DNA of 64,000 bases, taken from Victivallis lenta. GTDB lineage: Bacteria > Verrucomicrobiota > Lentisphaeria > Victivallales > Victivallaceae. This document shows, in pieces, positions 1 to 7,881 of the stretch; position 1 is the first letter of the stretch, and each line of letters opens with the position of its first letter. The translations under genes were made by a program, and so were the position numbers. The stretch lies in assembly GCF_009695545.1 (NCBI RefSeq), contig NZ_VUNS01000014.1:62001-126000 (forward strand), given 5' to 3'. Under the pieces are notes generated by a model. That model was not told the origin of the DNA. It worked only from the letters and a program-made list of their open reading frames with translations, and ran no database searches.

Positions 1-1
1 G

Positions 2-529
2 CGCGCCTGCGAAATCTGCCGCGCGGCCGGGCCGAAGGAGGACCTCGGTTCCGAGTCGGGCGAAGCATGGTGGAAAAACCGCTACAAATTTTTCTATCCT
101 CCCTACATGTTCCATATGCCGCAGGCGTTCGGCACGCTCGACACGGTTGCCACCTTCAGCAGGATCGAGAATGTCTACTGGGCGATGAAAGAGACGGTCG
201 AGGAGAATTTTCCGGAGGCGACGTTCATCGGGCACTTCTCGCACTGGTACGACTGGGGCTGCATGCTCTATGCGCGCTTCATCTTCGAACAGGCGCCGGA
301 GGACCCGGCCGAGGCGGCCGCACTCTATAACCGGGTATGGGATCTTGCGATCCGCGCGGCGATCCGCGAAGGCGGCGTGATCAACGAGCACCACGGCGTC
401 GGCCTGAAGCTCGGACGGCTGATGAAAGAGCTCTACGGTCCCGCGATGCATGTGCTCGAGGACATCAAGAAACAGCTTGACCCCAACAATATCATGAACC
501 CCGGCAAGATGGGTTTCAGAGGAGTTTAA
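2..529 (+). CDS. FAD-linked oxidase, C-terminal part (5' end outside window)
   Basis: The frame is open from base 2 to the stop at 527-529, so this is the last 175 or so residues of a longer gene. The C-terminus reads NEHHGVGLKLGRLM and then LDPNNIMNPGKMGF, the typical end of the FAD-linked oxidase C domain found in glycolate oxidase GlcD, D-lactate dehydrogenase and alkyl-dihydroxyacetonephosphate synthase. The EHHGVG stretch matches the histidine motif of alkyl-DHAP synthase-like members. The Fe-S protein gene follows after 4 bases, which fits a two-subunit hydroxyacid dehydrogenase, FAD subunit then Fe-S subunit. The substrate cannot be told from this piece. The N-terminal PCMH FAD-binding half should lie just outside the window. 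Confidence 0.85.
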   Translation, partial: RACEICRAAGPKEDLGSESGEAWWKNRYKFFYPPYMFHMPQAFGTLDTVATFSRIENVYWAMKETVEENFPEATFIGHFSHWYDWGCMLYARFIFEQAPEDPAEAAALYNRVWDLAIRAAIREGGVINEHHGVGLKLGRLMKELYGPAMHVLEDIKKQLDPNNIMNPGKMGFRGV

Positions 530-533
530 CATT

Positions 534-1574
534 ATGAATATCGATTCGTTTGCCGAAGTCATTTCCGCCTGCCGGTTCTGCTTCATGTGCCGTCATCTGT
601 CGGCGGTCGGGCAGGCCGGCTGCCGCGAAGCGGATACGCCGCGCGGCCGGGCGCTGATCGCGGACACGGTCCGCATGCATCCGGAAAAAATTTCTGACGC
701 CGATTTCGTCGATGCCGTCTACCGCTCCGACCTCTCCGGCGCGAACCGCTTTCACTGCGACGGCTGCCATGACGGCAGAGGGTACGACGAAATCGGCCTT
801 CAGCTGGCGCTCCGGCGCGACATCGTCGAAGCCGGAGCCGAGCCGGAGCGTGTGAAAAAGCTGGCCGATGAGCTCGAGGCGACTGCCGAATGGAAAACCG
901 AAGGCTCCGGCGACGTGCTCTATTTCGTCGACCGTTATACGAAAGAGATTCCGGCTGTCGCGCAGAGTTTTGCAAAGCTCGCGGCAAGGGGACGCATCGC
1001 GTACCGCACGGTCACCGGCGGCTGCATCGGCAAGGCGCTCGGCGTGCTCGGCTATGCGGCGCGCTCGAAGGCGGTTGCGGAAAAGTTCGCGGCATTCGTG
1101 AACGGGCTCGGCGCAAAGGCGCTTGTGGTTTCGAATCCGGCTGCGTATGATGCACTGGTCAACGATTACGGAAAGTACGGCATCGGCCTGAAGGTGAAGG
1201 TCATGCACAGCTCCGAATTCATCGCGGGGCTGAAGCTGGATTTCAGGCAATGCGGCGAGGCGGTCTGCTGTCTGGAGAGCGACTACCTGAAGAACTATGT
1301 GAAAAACTACCCGTATCCGGCCGAACTTCTGAAGCAGCTCGGCGTCGTCTGCAAGCCGTTCGGGACGAACGATGAAGAATCTTATACGGCGGGGGAGGGC
1401 GCGGTCGTGCTGCCGCTGTTGAATCCGCAGCTTGCGAAACTGCTGGCCGGTCAGGTCGCGGCCCGCGCCGGGGAGGAGTTGTCGGTCACGGCGTCGCCGT
1501 ACACGCGGCGCGTCCTTGCCGGGGCGGGGCTGAACGTGCTGACGCTCGAAGAACTTGCGGCGAAGTCGCTGTAA
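534..1574 (+). CDS. Fe-S oxidoreductase subunit partnered with FAD oxidase
   Basis: A 346-residue protein with an N-terminal cysteine cluster, CRFCFMC at residues 13-19 followed by a further Cys at residue 30, and then FHCDGCHDG. This resembles a GlcF/heterodisulfide reductase-like ferredoxin domain, although the spacing is not the textbook CxxCxxCxxxCP. Further cysteines occur near the C-terminus (EAVCCLESDY, GVVCKPFGTN), where CCG-type domains sit. The ATG lies 4 bases after the FAD oxidase stop, and the end of that gene supplies a GAGG-type ribosome site, so the two are translationally coupled. I infer an electron-transfer subunit for oxidation of a hydroxyacid or sugar acid. A GC-rich hairpin follows the stop. 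Confidence 0.75.
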   Translation: MNIDSFAEVISACRFCFMCRHLSAVGQAGCREADTPRGRALIADTVRMHPEKISDADFVDAVYRSDLSGANRFHCDGCHDGRGYDEIGLQLALRRDIVEAGAEPERVKKLADELEATAEWKTEGSGDVLYFVDRYTKEIPAVAQSFAKLAARGRIAYRTVTGGCIGKALGVLGYAARSKAVAEKFAAFVNGLGAKALVVSNPAAYDALVNDYGKYGIGLKVKVMHSSEFIAGLKLDFRQCGEAVCCLESDYLKNYVKNYPYPAELLKQLGVVCKPFGTNDEESYTAGEGAVVLPLLNPQLAKLLAGQVAARAGEELSVTASPYTRRVLAGAGLNVLTLEELAAKSL

Positions 1575-1583
1575 CGGGAAGCG

Positions 1584-1602
1584 GGGGCGGATTCGCCGCC
1601 CC
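1584..1602 (+). terminator. GC hairpin between Fe-S gene and aldolase gene
   Basis: Arms GGGGCGG and CCGCCCC enclose a 5-base loop (ATTCG). There is no T-run after it, so it may be an attenuator or mRNA-stabilising hairpin rather than a true intrinsic terminator. Confidence 0.35.
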
Positions 1603-1631
1603 TGTCTGATACTTGAAAGGAGCCCATATCG

Positions 1632-2459
1632 ATGTCGCTTGTCACCATGCGGGAGCTGCTGCCCGCCGCCAGAAAGCAGAGGCGCGCCGTCGGCGCATTC
1701 AACGTGGCGAACTACGAGACCGCTGCCGCTGTCGTCCGGGCTGCGGAGAAGGAGAGGTCGCCGGTCATCATCCAGCTCTACATGCGGCTCTTCAATTCCG
1801 ACAAGGCGTATGACCTGGCAGGAATGCTGATCCGCATGGCCGGACGGTCGAGCCAGCCCGTCGCGCTGCACCTCGATCACGGCGACTCCGTCACGCAGGT
1901 CGAAAATGCGCTGAAATGGGGATACACCTCCGTCATGTTCGACGGTTCGCGGCTGCCGTATGACGAAAACGTCCGGCTGACCCGCCATTGCGCGGAACTC
2001 GCGAAAGCCGCCGGAGCGTCGATCGAGGGCGAGATCGGGCACGTTGCCATGGGCGACGATACCGCCCTGACCGAACCGGAAGAGGCCGAAGCGTTCGCCT
2101 CGGCCGCCGGAGTCGACGCGCTGGCCGTCTCCATCGGGACCGCCCACGGCTATTACAGGAGCGAACCGAAGCTCGACATCGCCCGCTGCCGGGCCATCGC
2201 CGAACGGCTGCCGGATGTGCCGCTCGTGCTGCACGGCGGTTCCGGAACTCCGCTCAGCGAGATTCGCAAGGCGATCGGGAACGGCATTGCGAAGATCAAC
2301 GTCGCCACCGAGTTTCAGCACACATTCCTGAAGTCGGCCGGAACGAGTCTTGCCGCCCTTGACGGGAAATTCGTTCCGGTTGACAAATTCATGGAGCCGG
2401 TCATCGATGACTGCGCCGCTTACATTGCCCGGCTGATCCGCTTCTTCGCCGGACGGTGA
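1632..2459 (+). CDS. Class II fructose-bisphosphate/tagatose-bisphosphate-type aldolase
   Basis: A 275-residue zinc-dependent class II aldolase. It begins with the family signature region (AFNVANYETAAAVVRAAEK), has HLDHGDS with the catalytic Asp and a zinc-ligand His, then EGEIGHVA, and IGTAHGYY and VLHGGSGTP carrying the later zinc histidines. AKINVATEFQ is the phosphate-binding loop. The length is usual for the GatY/KbaY/FbaA group (about 280). The start is fixed by GAAAGGAG at 1615-1622, nine bases upstream. The short form and the DHAP-binding residues indicate a retro-aldol reaction giving DHAP. Whether the natural substrate is fructose, tagatose or another ketose phosphate is unclear. 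With the upstream oxidase pair it may form a sugar-acid degradation operon (inference). Confidence 0.88.
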   Translation: MSLVTMRELLPAARKQRRAVGAFNVANYETAAAVVRAAEKERSPVIIQLYMRLFNSDKAYDLAGMLIRMAGRSSQPVALHLDHGDSVTQVENALKWGYTSVMFDGSRLPYDENVRLTRHCAELAKAAGASIEGEIGHVAMGDDTALTEPEEAEAFASAAGVDALAVSIGTAHGYYRSEPKLDIARCRAIAERLPDVPLVLHGGSGTPLSEIRKAIGNGIAKINVATEFQHTFLKSAGTSLAALDGKFVPVDKFMEPVIDDCAAYIARLIRFFAGR

Positions 2460-2749
2460 TTTTTCCGTATGCCTGTGACGGAATCGGTAATCGGCTTACC
2501 GCGGAGCGCCTCGCCTGGAGCTGCACCGGCAACCTGCTGAATCAGTACACGGCAATCAACAGCGATCAGCCGACCTGTGACGCCGACGGCAATATGACCA
2601 CCGGCGACATGGGCCGTCGGATTGAGAAGAAAGTCTCTCCTCCAAGGGGCAGCTTTCCCCCCGCAACTGGGGGGGAGGGCAAACATTATAAGTTTGCTTA
2701 TAATGAATCGTTCAATGATAAAATAGCCTGCGGTGTAAAAAGAGAGTGA
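2456..2749 (+). pseudogene. RHS-repeat protein fragment (degraded)
   Basis: The frame overlapping the aldolase stop reads YACDGIGNRLTAE, then NLLNQYTAI and CDADGNMTTGD. This is the RHS core pattern (Y-D-x-I-G-N-R ... N-Q-Y-T ... D-A-D-G-N-M), although two core tyrosines have become cysteines (ACDGIGNR, TCDADGN). There is no signal peptide, no plausible ribosome site, and RHS proteins are normally over 1000 residues. After about residue 60 the similarity stops in a G-rich hairpin (2656-2676, arms TCCCCCC/GGGGGGA). I read it as a relic of an RHS gene whose other pieces include 3648-3869. It is not expected to be translated as a functional protein. Confidence 0.7.
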
Positions 2750-2937
2750 TTGCGGTTGCTTTTTAGTTTATTCGGACCGGAAAATTTCCTTGATAAAAAT
2801 TTTTCTCAGATCGTAGTCCGGGTGCTCTTCTTGTTTCGCAATTCTCCACATTTTTCCCGGACACCGCTTGTATTTTTCTCTGCCCCTGACTAGATTACCC
2901 TCAGAATCTCCTTTTCGTCGCGGAATGCCGTCTCTGG
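2750..2937. other. AT-rich spacer inside the RHS island
   Basis: Low-GC sequence unlike the flanking genome, with no ORF or clear hairpin that I can support. It probably holds the promoter and ribosome site of the orphan gene at 2938, but no convincing -35/-10 pair stands out. Confidence 0.4.
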
Positions 2938-3564
2938 ATGTCTATGTTGAAGGAGGATGATATATTGACCCTGCTGGTAATCGTATTGATACTGTCAACA
3001 ACATGTGTTATTTTTCAAGATAAAGTTGCTGATTTTTTGTTGAAATATATTTTTACGGAAAAAAGATTAAAACGCATTGATGGTTTTCTTTCAGGAAAAG
3101 AATTACGCAAAGAGGCACAAGAAATAGATTTTGTTTTGAATGCATCGGCTTCTGAGCTGAAAGGACGATTTCAAAATATTTGTAAAAAATACGGGAAACG
3201 TTATCAAAAAAAAATTCAAAGACCTCCGTATATGCAATTATTGCCGATTGCCGTGCAAGATTTCTTTGAAAAATATGATTACCTGGTGATTGCTAGGCAT
3301 AAAATTTTAGATATAAAAAAGATGCAAGTTGAAAACTATAGTGGCCAAGAATATATTCTCGTAGGAAGGGACAGAGAAGATGACGCAGATTATCTGGTAA
3401 TCCCGCAGCAGAATGAAAATAGAGTTTTTATAAGTTATCTTCCCGGAAGTGAAATGTCTTTGGAAGAAGCGGAGAGTGTCACGGATCAACCTTTCATTTC
3501 CAAAGATTATTTTGCTTCCTTTGAGAATTTTCTCTGTTATATGGATCTTTACCTTAGTAAATAA
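2938..3564 (+). CDS. Orphan membrane-anchored protein in RHS island (possible immunity protein)
   Basis: A 208-residue protein whose codons are strikingly AT-rich compared with all neighbours, a sign of horizontal acquisition. Residues 8-26 form one hydrophobic segment (ILTLLVIVLILSTTCVIF), consistent with a single N-terminal membrane anchor. The rest is charged and soluble. The C-terminal part (DYLVIPQQNENRVFISYLP ... FASFENFLCYMDLY) looks like the alternating strand/helix end of SMI1/KNR4-like (SUKH) immunity proteins, but I cannot establish homology by eye. Genes placed directly after RHS C-terminal toxins are usually their immunity genes, and RHS relics flank this one on both sides. No family is firmly recognised. 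Confidence 0.6.
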   Translation: MSMLKEDDILTLLVIVLILSTTCVIFQDKVADFLLKYIFTEKRLKRIDGFLSGKELRKEAQEIDFVLNASASELKGRFQNICKKYGKRYQKKIQRPPYMQLLPIAVQDFFEKYDYLVIARHKILDIKKMQVENYSGQEYILVGRDREDDADYLVIPQQNENRVFISYLPGSEMSLEEAESVTDQPFISKDYFASFENFLCYMDLYLSK

Positions 3565-3647
3565 AATATGCTGCTTTTTTAATAATGTGTTCAGAGTGTT
3601 TTGCACTGTGAAACTTAAAGGCATCATATTACTTCACCTGAAATTGA

Positions 3648-3869
3648 CCGATCTGGGGAGGAGGATGGGATGAATATCGCGTTGACGGAAAGGTGGGGCG
3701 TGCCGACCTCTACGGCGAGACAACCCACAGGAAGCGGGAACGGCTCGGCAACGGTGTGGCTCGTCAGACCGTAACCAGTCCGGATGGAACCAAAGCCATC
3801 CAGCCGAGCCGCGACCGGCTTTCCGGCCCGGATGGCGGAAAACGGGCTGAATTGCATTTGCGTCATTGA
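3648..3869 (+). pseudogene. Second RHS-repeat fragment
   Basis: The open frame between two stops reads DEYRVDGKVGRADLYGE, then RLGNGVARQTVTSPDGTKA, which has the shape of RHS/YD-repeat units (DG-x-V-x-RADLYG, VTSPDGT). It lacks a start codon and a ribosome site, and ends at a TGA. GC content rises back to the genome level here, in contrast to the AT-rich orphan gene just before it. It is most simply another fragment of the RHS gene seen at 2456, separated from it by insertion of the 2938-3564 cassette and other rearrangement. Confidence 0.55.
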
Positions 3870-3894
3870 TTTTTGCCCGGAAACTGTCTATATT
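3866..3894 (+). promoter_or_regulatory. Sigma70-type promoter for the MATE gene at 3956
   Basis: TTGATT (3866-3871), a 17-base spacer, then TATATT (3889-3894). It overlaps the end of the RHS relic and lies about 60 bases upstream of the MATE start. The second MATE gene has a very similar -10 box. Confidence 0.6.
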
Positions 3895-3955
3895 ATCTGA
3901 ATTCGATATATTCGGAGGCAGACTCCGATTTCATCTGGAACCGGGTTGATGTGCG

Positions 3956-5332
3956 ATGGCAGGGGCAGGGAATAAGTATCAGATCGATATGTGCCGCGGG
4001 CCGCTGTTCGGGAAGATCGTGCTCTTTTCCGTCCCGCTGATGTTGTCCGGAATTCTGCAGCTGCTGTTCAATGCGGCTGATCTGGTCGTGATCGGCCGGT
4101 TCGCGCCCCACGAGGCGATCGCCGCAGTGGGGGCGACCTCCTCCCTGACCGGGCTGATCATCAATGTGTTCATCGGCCTCTCCATCGGAACCAACGTCCT
4201 GGTTGCAAACTATTACGGCGCGAAGGAGCGGAGGAATGTGAGCCGCACGGTCCATACCGCCATTCTGACGGCGATCATCGGCGGCATTTTCCTGACCGGA
4301 GCGGGAGTCGTCCTGGCCAGGCCGCTCCTGACGCTGATGGGGACGCCGGACAACGTTCTCGACAAAGCCTGCCTCTACATGTGGGTTTACTTTTCCGGAA
4401 TGCCGTTCATCATGCTGTACAACTTCGGCAGCGCCATCATGCGGGCTGTTGGCGATACGCGCCGCCCGCTGTATTTTCTGCTGTTCGCCGGAATCGTCAA
4501 TGTCGCGCTGAATCTCTTTTTCGTCCTGGTGTTCCACATGGATGTCGCAGGAGTGGCGCTGGCGACGGTGATCGCGCAGGGAATCGCCGCCTGGCTGGTG
4601 CTGCGGTGTCTCGGGCAGGCGAGGGACGCCTGCCGGTTGAGGCGACGCAATCTGCGGATCGACCCGGTCATCCTGAAACGCATGCTGTGGATCGGCCTGC
4701 CTGCCGGTATTCAGGGAATGTTTTTTTCGATTTCGAACATTACGATCCAGTCCTCGGTCAACTCCTTCGGCTCCCTGGCGATGGCGGGCAACACGGCGAC
4801 CTCCAGCCTGGAGGGGTTCGTCTACATCGGGTCGAACGCTTTTCACCAGACCGTGGTCAGCTTCGTCGGCCAGAACCTCGGCGGCGGCCGGTATGACCGG
4901 ATTCGCAGAAGCATTCTTTACTGCATGGCTTGTTCGAGCGTCGTCTGTTTGGTGATGGGGTTCGGATTCCTGCTCGACGGCCGGCGCCTGCTCGCCGTCT
5001 ACAATTCGAATCCGGAAGTGATCGCATGGGGGATGCTGCGGATGAAGGTTCTCTTCACGACCTATTTCCTGTGCGGCATGATGGATGTGGTGAGCGGGGC
5101 GCTGCGGGGACTCGGACACTCCGTGATGCCGGCCGTCATCACGTTGATCGGAGTCTGCGTGCTGCGGGTGGTCTGGGTATGCACTGTTTTTCCGCTGCAC
5201 CCGACCATGGGGAATCTCATGCTCTCTTATCCGATCACGTGGGCGGTGACGGCTGCCGCCAACGGTCTCTATCTCTACTGGGTGTGCCGGAGGCTCTCCC
5301 GTCCCGAATACGGAGTCGTGAAGCGCGCCTGA
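3956..5332 (+). CDS. MATE family efflux transporter
   Basis: A 458-residue protein with about twelve hydrophobic segments arranged as two MatE halves. The first half starts with PLFGKIVLFSVPLMLSGILQ and contains NAADLVVIGRF, the usual first-helix motif of NorM/DinF-like MATE exporters. The second half opens near residue 240 with RMLWIGLPAGIQGMFFS. These inner-membrane antiporters export cationic drugs, metabolites or dyes using Na+ or H+. The length is standard (about 450). It is monocistronic: its own promoter lies just upstream and 350 bases of non-coding sequence follow. The gene resumes genome-like GC after the RHS island. The substrate is unknown. Confidence 0.93.
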   Translation: MAGAGNKYQIDMCRGPLFGKIVLFSVPLMLSGILQLLFNAADLVVIGRFAPHEAIAAVGATSSLTGLIINVFIGLSIGTNVLVANYYGAKERRNVSRTVHTAILTAIIGGIFLTGAGVVLARPLLTLMGTPDNVLDKACLYMWVYFSGMPFIMLYNFGSAIMRAVGDTRRPLYFLLFAGIVNVALNLFFVLVFHMDVAGVALATVIAQGIAAWLVLRCLGQARDACRLRRRNLRIDPVILKRMLWIGLPAGIQGMFFSISNITIQSSVNSFGSLAMAGNTATSSLEGFVYIGSNAFHQTVVSFVGQNLGGGRYDRIRRSILYCMACSSVVCLVMGFGFLLDGRRLLAVYNSNPEVIAWGMLRMKVLFTTYFLCGMMDVVSGALRGLGHSVMPAVITLIGVCVLRVVWVCTVFPLHPTMGNLMLSYPITWAVTAAANGLYLYWVCRRLSRPEYGVVKRA

Positions 5333-5683
5333 CCCGAATCCGGCCGGCTTCCGCGCGGACGCGAGGAGGGAGAACGGTACGCGGGGCGTGCTTTATCGAA
5401 TCCGCTCCGACCGGCCGCGGGCCGTCAGCACCCGGAAATCTCACTCTCATCACGGTGTTTTTTCAGAATAAAGCGCCATTTTCGATTTGACTTTCCTCCA
5501 CTGGTACGTTAAATTAAGCGTTCTTGACTCGTAACATGTTTATTGTTATGTTGTTACATGTTTTGTTTTGCGATTTTTGTTTCGTGATTTCTGTTAATTT
5601 TATTATTACATAAAATTAGGTGATTCTTGTTTTTTGTGATCGAAAGATCGATAATATCAATTTAAATTTTCTTTATTAAGTCT
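5333..5683. other. AT-rich intergenic region upstream of pseudopilin gene
   Basis: The first 130 bases are GC-rich without a gene. From about 5490 the sequence turns AT-rich and holds promoter-like elements reading to the right: TTGACT (5524-5529), 17 bases, TATGTT (5547-5552), and nearer the gene TTGTTT (5627-5632), 17 bases, GATAAT (5650-5655). Palindromes ATCGA-N4-TCGAT (5639-5652) and AACATGTT (5533-5540) look like operators. Confidence 0.45.
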
Positions 5684-6370
5684 ATGATTAACCAAGTGAA
5701 GTGCGTAAGGAAATTCACGCTGATTGAACTTCTGACCGTGGTGGCGATCGTGACGGTTCTGGCCGGCATGCTGATTCCCGTTCTTTTCGGTGCGCGGGCC
5801 GCTGCCCGGCAGATCAAATGCACCGGCAACCTGAAAAGCTTCACCCAGGCCGGCGCCCTCTATGCCGAAAGTTTTTCGGATTACTGGATTCCTCCGGCGA
5901 ATCCGGCATGGTACGACCGGATTGAGTTCCGGCGGCTGGTCGGGGCGTCCGTCAAGCCGAAGAACAGTCTGGAGAACGCCGAGTCCGCGTTTCCGGCCGG
6001 AATGCTCTGTCCCGAGTCGTCCGCCGTGCGGTTCAACCGGCCGTTCGCTTATTTTTCGTACGGCGTGACGCTGGACAATCTCTCCGAGGAGAATTACCGG
6101 CGGTACGCTTTCCGCCTGCCGCGCATCCGAAAGCCGTCCGGGGCGGCTGCGTGGTTCGACGCCGTCGGCGTTTATGCGACGACGAATTCGAATTGCTTCA
6201 CCGAGCAGGAGAATGAGATCCCGAACGGCCGGATCATCTACCGCCACCGCAAAATGCTGAATGCCGGCTTCTTCGACGGTCACGTCGCCTCCCTGTCTCC
6301 GGGGATTGTCGCGAAGCACTGGGACAGCCGGCTGTCTCAGTTCAACCGCTATTTTTACGAGGGCAACTGA
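5684..6370 (+). CDS. Pseudopilin-type H-X9-DG protein
   Basis: A 228-residue protein beginning with a short basic leader and FTLIELLTVVAIVTVLAG, the type IV pilin/pseudopilin N-terminal helix with the invariant Glu at mature position 5. Near the C-terminus RHRKMLNAGFFDGHV gives His, nine residues, then Asp-Gly, the H-X9-DG motif of prepilin-like proteins abundant in Planctomycetes and Lentisphaerota. The residue before the expected cleavage site is Lys rather than the classical Gly. The helix (TVVAIVTVLAG) differs more from the consensus than in the other pseudopilins here, and no GH or regulator gene lies beside it. No ribosome site is visible before the ATG. Function: probably an envelope fibre or secretion-system subunit. 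Confidence 0.85.
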   Translation: MINQVKCVRKFTLIELLTVVAIVTVLAGMLIPVLFGARAAARQIKCTGNLKSFTQAGALYAESFSDYWIPPANPAWYDRIEFRRLVGASVKPKNSLENAESAFPAGMLCPESSAVRFNRPFAYFSYGVTLDNLSEENYRRYAFRLPRIRKPSGAAAWFDAVGVYATTNSNCFTEQENEIPNGRIIYRHRKMLNAGFFDGHVASLSPGIVAKHWDSRLSQFNRYFYEGN

Positions 6371-6381
6371 CTGTCGCCGGA

Positions 6382-6855
6382 TCAGCGTTCGAGCAGAGCG
6401 ACGCACATGGCGCTGATGCCCTCTTCCCGCCCCTCGAAGCCGAGTTTCTCCGTCGTCGTCGCCTTGACCGATACCCGGTCGAGCGGCACGGTCAGCACCC
6501 GCGCGAGATTCGTCCGCATGGCGAGGTTGTAGTCGAGCAGCTTCGGCTTCTGGGCGACGATGGTCAGATCGATGTTGCCGATGCGCCAGTCCGCCAGGCG
6601 CGGGTCCCGCATGACGGCGCCGAGCAGTTTCAGGCTGTCGGCATCCTTGTAGGCGGGGTCGGTGTCCGGAAAAAAACGGCCGATGTCGCCGAGCGCCAGC
6701 GCACCGAGGATTGCGTCGATGAGCGCATGGACTGCGACGTCGGCGTCGCTGTGCCCGTACAGCCCGGTCGGATGCGGCACCGGCACGCCGCAGAGAATGA
6801 GTTTGCGCCCTTCCGTCAGCCGGTGAACGTCGTAGCCTTGTCCGATCCGAATCAT
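6382..6855 (-). CDS. ispF: 2-C-methyl-D-erythritol 2,4-cyclodiphosphate synthase
   Basis: A 157-residue protein matching IspF throughout. DVHRL near the start carries the Asp and His zinc ligands, GHSDADVAVHALIDAILGA is the central signature with the third zinc His, FPDTDPAYK follows, and the C-terminal part has TTEKLGFEGREEGI. The enzyme makes the cyclodiphosphate intermediate in the MEP pathway of isoprenoid synthesis as a cytosolic homotrimer. Its start overlaps the stop of the amidohydrolase gene by 4 bases, so the two are co-transcribed and translationally coupled. Its stop lies only 11 bases from the convergent pseudopilin stop. Confidence 0.96.
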   Translation of the reverse strand: MIRIGQGYDVHRLTEGRKLILCGVPVPHPTGLYGHSDADVAVHALIDAILGALALGDIGRFFPDTDPAYKDADSLKLLGAVMRDPRLADWRIGNIDLTIVAQKPKLLDYNLAMRTNLARVLTVPLDRVSVKATTTEKLGFEGREEGISAMCVALLER

Positions 6856-7742
6856 TTCTCCTCCTCCGCTTTCAGCAGCGGTTTCAGTTTCGGGAAAACC
6901 CGCAGCGCATTATTGCAGAATACCGCTTCGTGATGCTCTTCCGGCACGATTGCGCGGATGACCTTGATGTATTCGCCGATGTTGACCAGCGGATAATCCG
7001 AACCGTACAGAAAACGGCTCCAGTCGCCGAGGTAATCCATCCAGACTCTCATATGTTCGAGATAGCCGCGGAACTGTTTCAGGAATACGGCGGCGTCGAT
7101 GGTTCCGGCCGCCAGTCCGGAGAGGTCGATCGAAACGTTCTCGTTCTTGGCCGCGACTTCGGTCGCGTCGACGATCCACGGATTCCCGTAATGGGCGAGC
7201 ACGAAGCGGGTTTTCGGGAAGTCGACCGCAACTTCGTCCACCGTGAGCGGGTGCGCGTACTTGACATGCCCGCGGGTGCCGGCCGTGTCCCCGGTGTGGA
7301 TGACGACCGGCACATCGCAGGCTGCCGCCAGCTCGAAGAACGGGTAATGGCGCGGGTCCGACAAATAAAGATGGTGGTACCCCGGGTAGAATTTGAGCCC
7401 GACGCACTGCGGGGTCTGCAAATACCGTTCGAACTCTTCAAGCGACCGTGTCGTGTTTTCCGGCGTGATCGCTCCGGAATCGACTCCGGCGCAGTAGGCG
7501 ATATAGTCCGGCTGCCCGTAATGCTCCGGCGTTGTGTTTCCGGCCAGATTCGGTGTCATCGGGCGGCAGACGGCGGGATCTCCGCCGTCCCGGCCGGCCC
7601 CCATGGCGACGGCCATGACCACGCCGTTCTTCCTGAAATTATCGGCCACGCCTTCGACGGTGTTGACCTGCCCGGACTCCGCGGCGGTTTCGTTGAACCC
7701 GTCCCAGCCCGCGTAATGAATATGTGCATCGATGATCTTCAT
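6852..7742 (-). CDS. Amidohydrolase-family TIM-barrel metalloenzyme
   Basis: A 296-residue protein of the Amidohydrolase_2 group (the ACMSD / oxalomesaconate-hydratase-like superfamily). It starts MKIIDAHIHYAG with the metal-binding HxH, has VVIHTGDTAG with a later His, FVLAHYGNPWIVDATEVAAK with the next His, and ends with LYGSDYPLV, whose Asp is the catalytic metal ligand. There is no signal peptide, so it is cytosolic. The substrate is not deducible. It is the first gene of a two-gene operon with ispF. The upstream leader holds a long imperfect stem (7767-7843) placed 24 bases before the ATG, and a GAGGAGA ribosome site lies in between. Confidence 0.85.
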   Translation of the reverse strand: MKIIDAHIHYAGWDGFNETAAESGQVNTVEGVADNFRKNGVVMAVAMGAGRDGGDPAVCRPMTPNLAGNTTPEHYGQPDYIAYCAGVDSGAITPENTTRSLEEFERYLQTPQCVGLKFYPGYHHLYLSDPRHYPFFELAAACDVPVVIHTGDTAGTRGHVKYAHPLTVDEVAVDFPKTRFVLAHYGNPWIVDATEVAAKNENVSIDLSGLAAGTIDAAVFLKQFRGYLEHMRVWMDYLGDWSRFLYGSDYPLVNIGEYIKVIRAIVPEEHHEAVFCNNALRVFPKLKPLLKAEEEK

Positions 7743-7766
7743 GATTCTCCTCGTTCTTCATAGATT

Positions 7767-7843
7767 ACGCCGCGTGCAGGTTCCCATGACGACGGAGCGG
7801 CCGTGGGGGAAGCCGGAGCTTTCCCGAAACCTGCACACGGCGT
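7767..7843 (-). promoter_or_regulatory. Long-stem structured leader upstream of amidohydrolase-ispF
   Basis: Two 16-base arms (7767-7782 and 7828-7843) are reverse complements with one mismatch and enclose 45 bases. Read on the minus strand this folds into a long stem ending 24 bases before the amidohydrolase ATG, so it could mask or present the ribosome site. On the plus strand it lies in the MATE upstream region. A near copy of one arm plus adjoining bases recurs at 38342-38362 (19 of 21 bases the same), so it may instead be a dispersed REP-like element. Confidence 0.45.
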
Positions 7844-7881
7844 TAATTTACCCCGTTTGCCGCGGAAAAGCAAGCCGGAAC

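Noticed and set aside
516-2321. A 601-codon open frame on the minus strand
   Set aside because: It lies antisense to the Fe-S and aldolase genes, has Arg/Asp-rich shadow composition and no domain; both plus-strand genes have clear motifs.
2656-2676. C6/G7 hairpin as a possible terminator or quadruplex
   Set aside because: Only one G-run and no T-tract; it lies inside the RHS relic and is better noted as part of the debris.
3893-5200. A 435-codon minus-strand frame across the MATE gene
   Set aside because: Shadow of the MATE frame: His/Asp/Arg-rich, no membrane or domain pattern.
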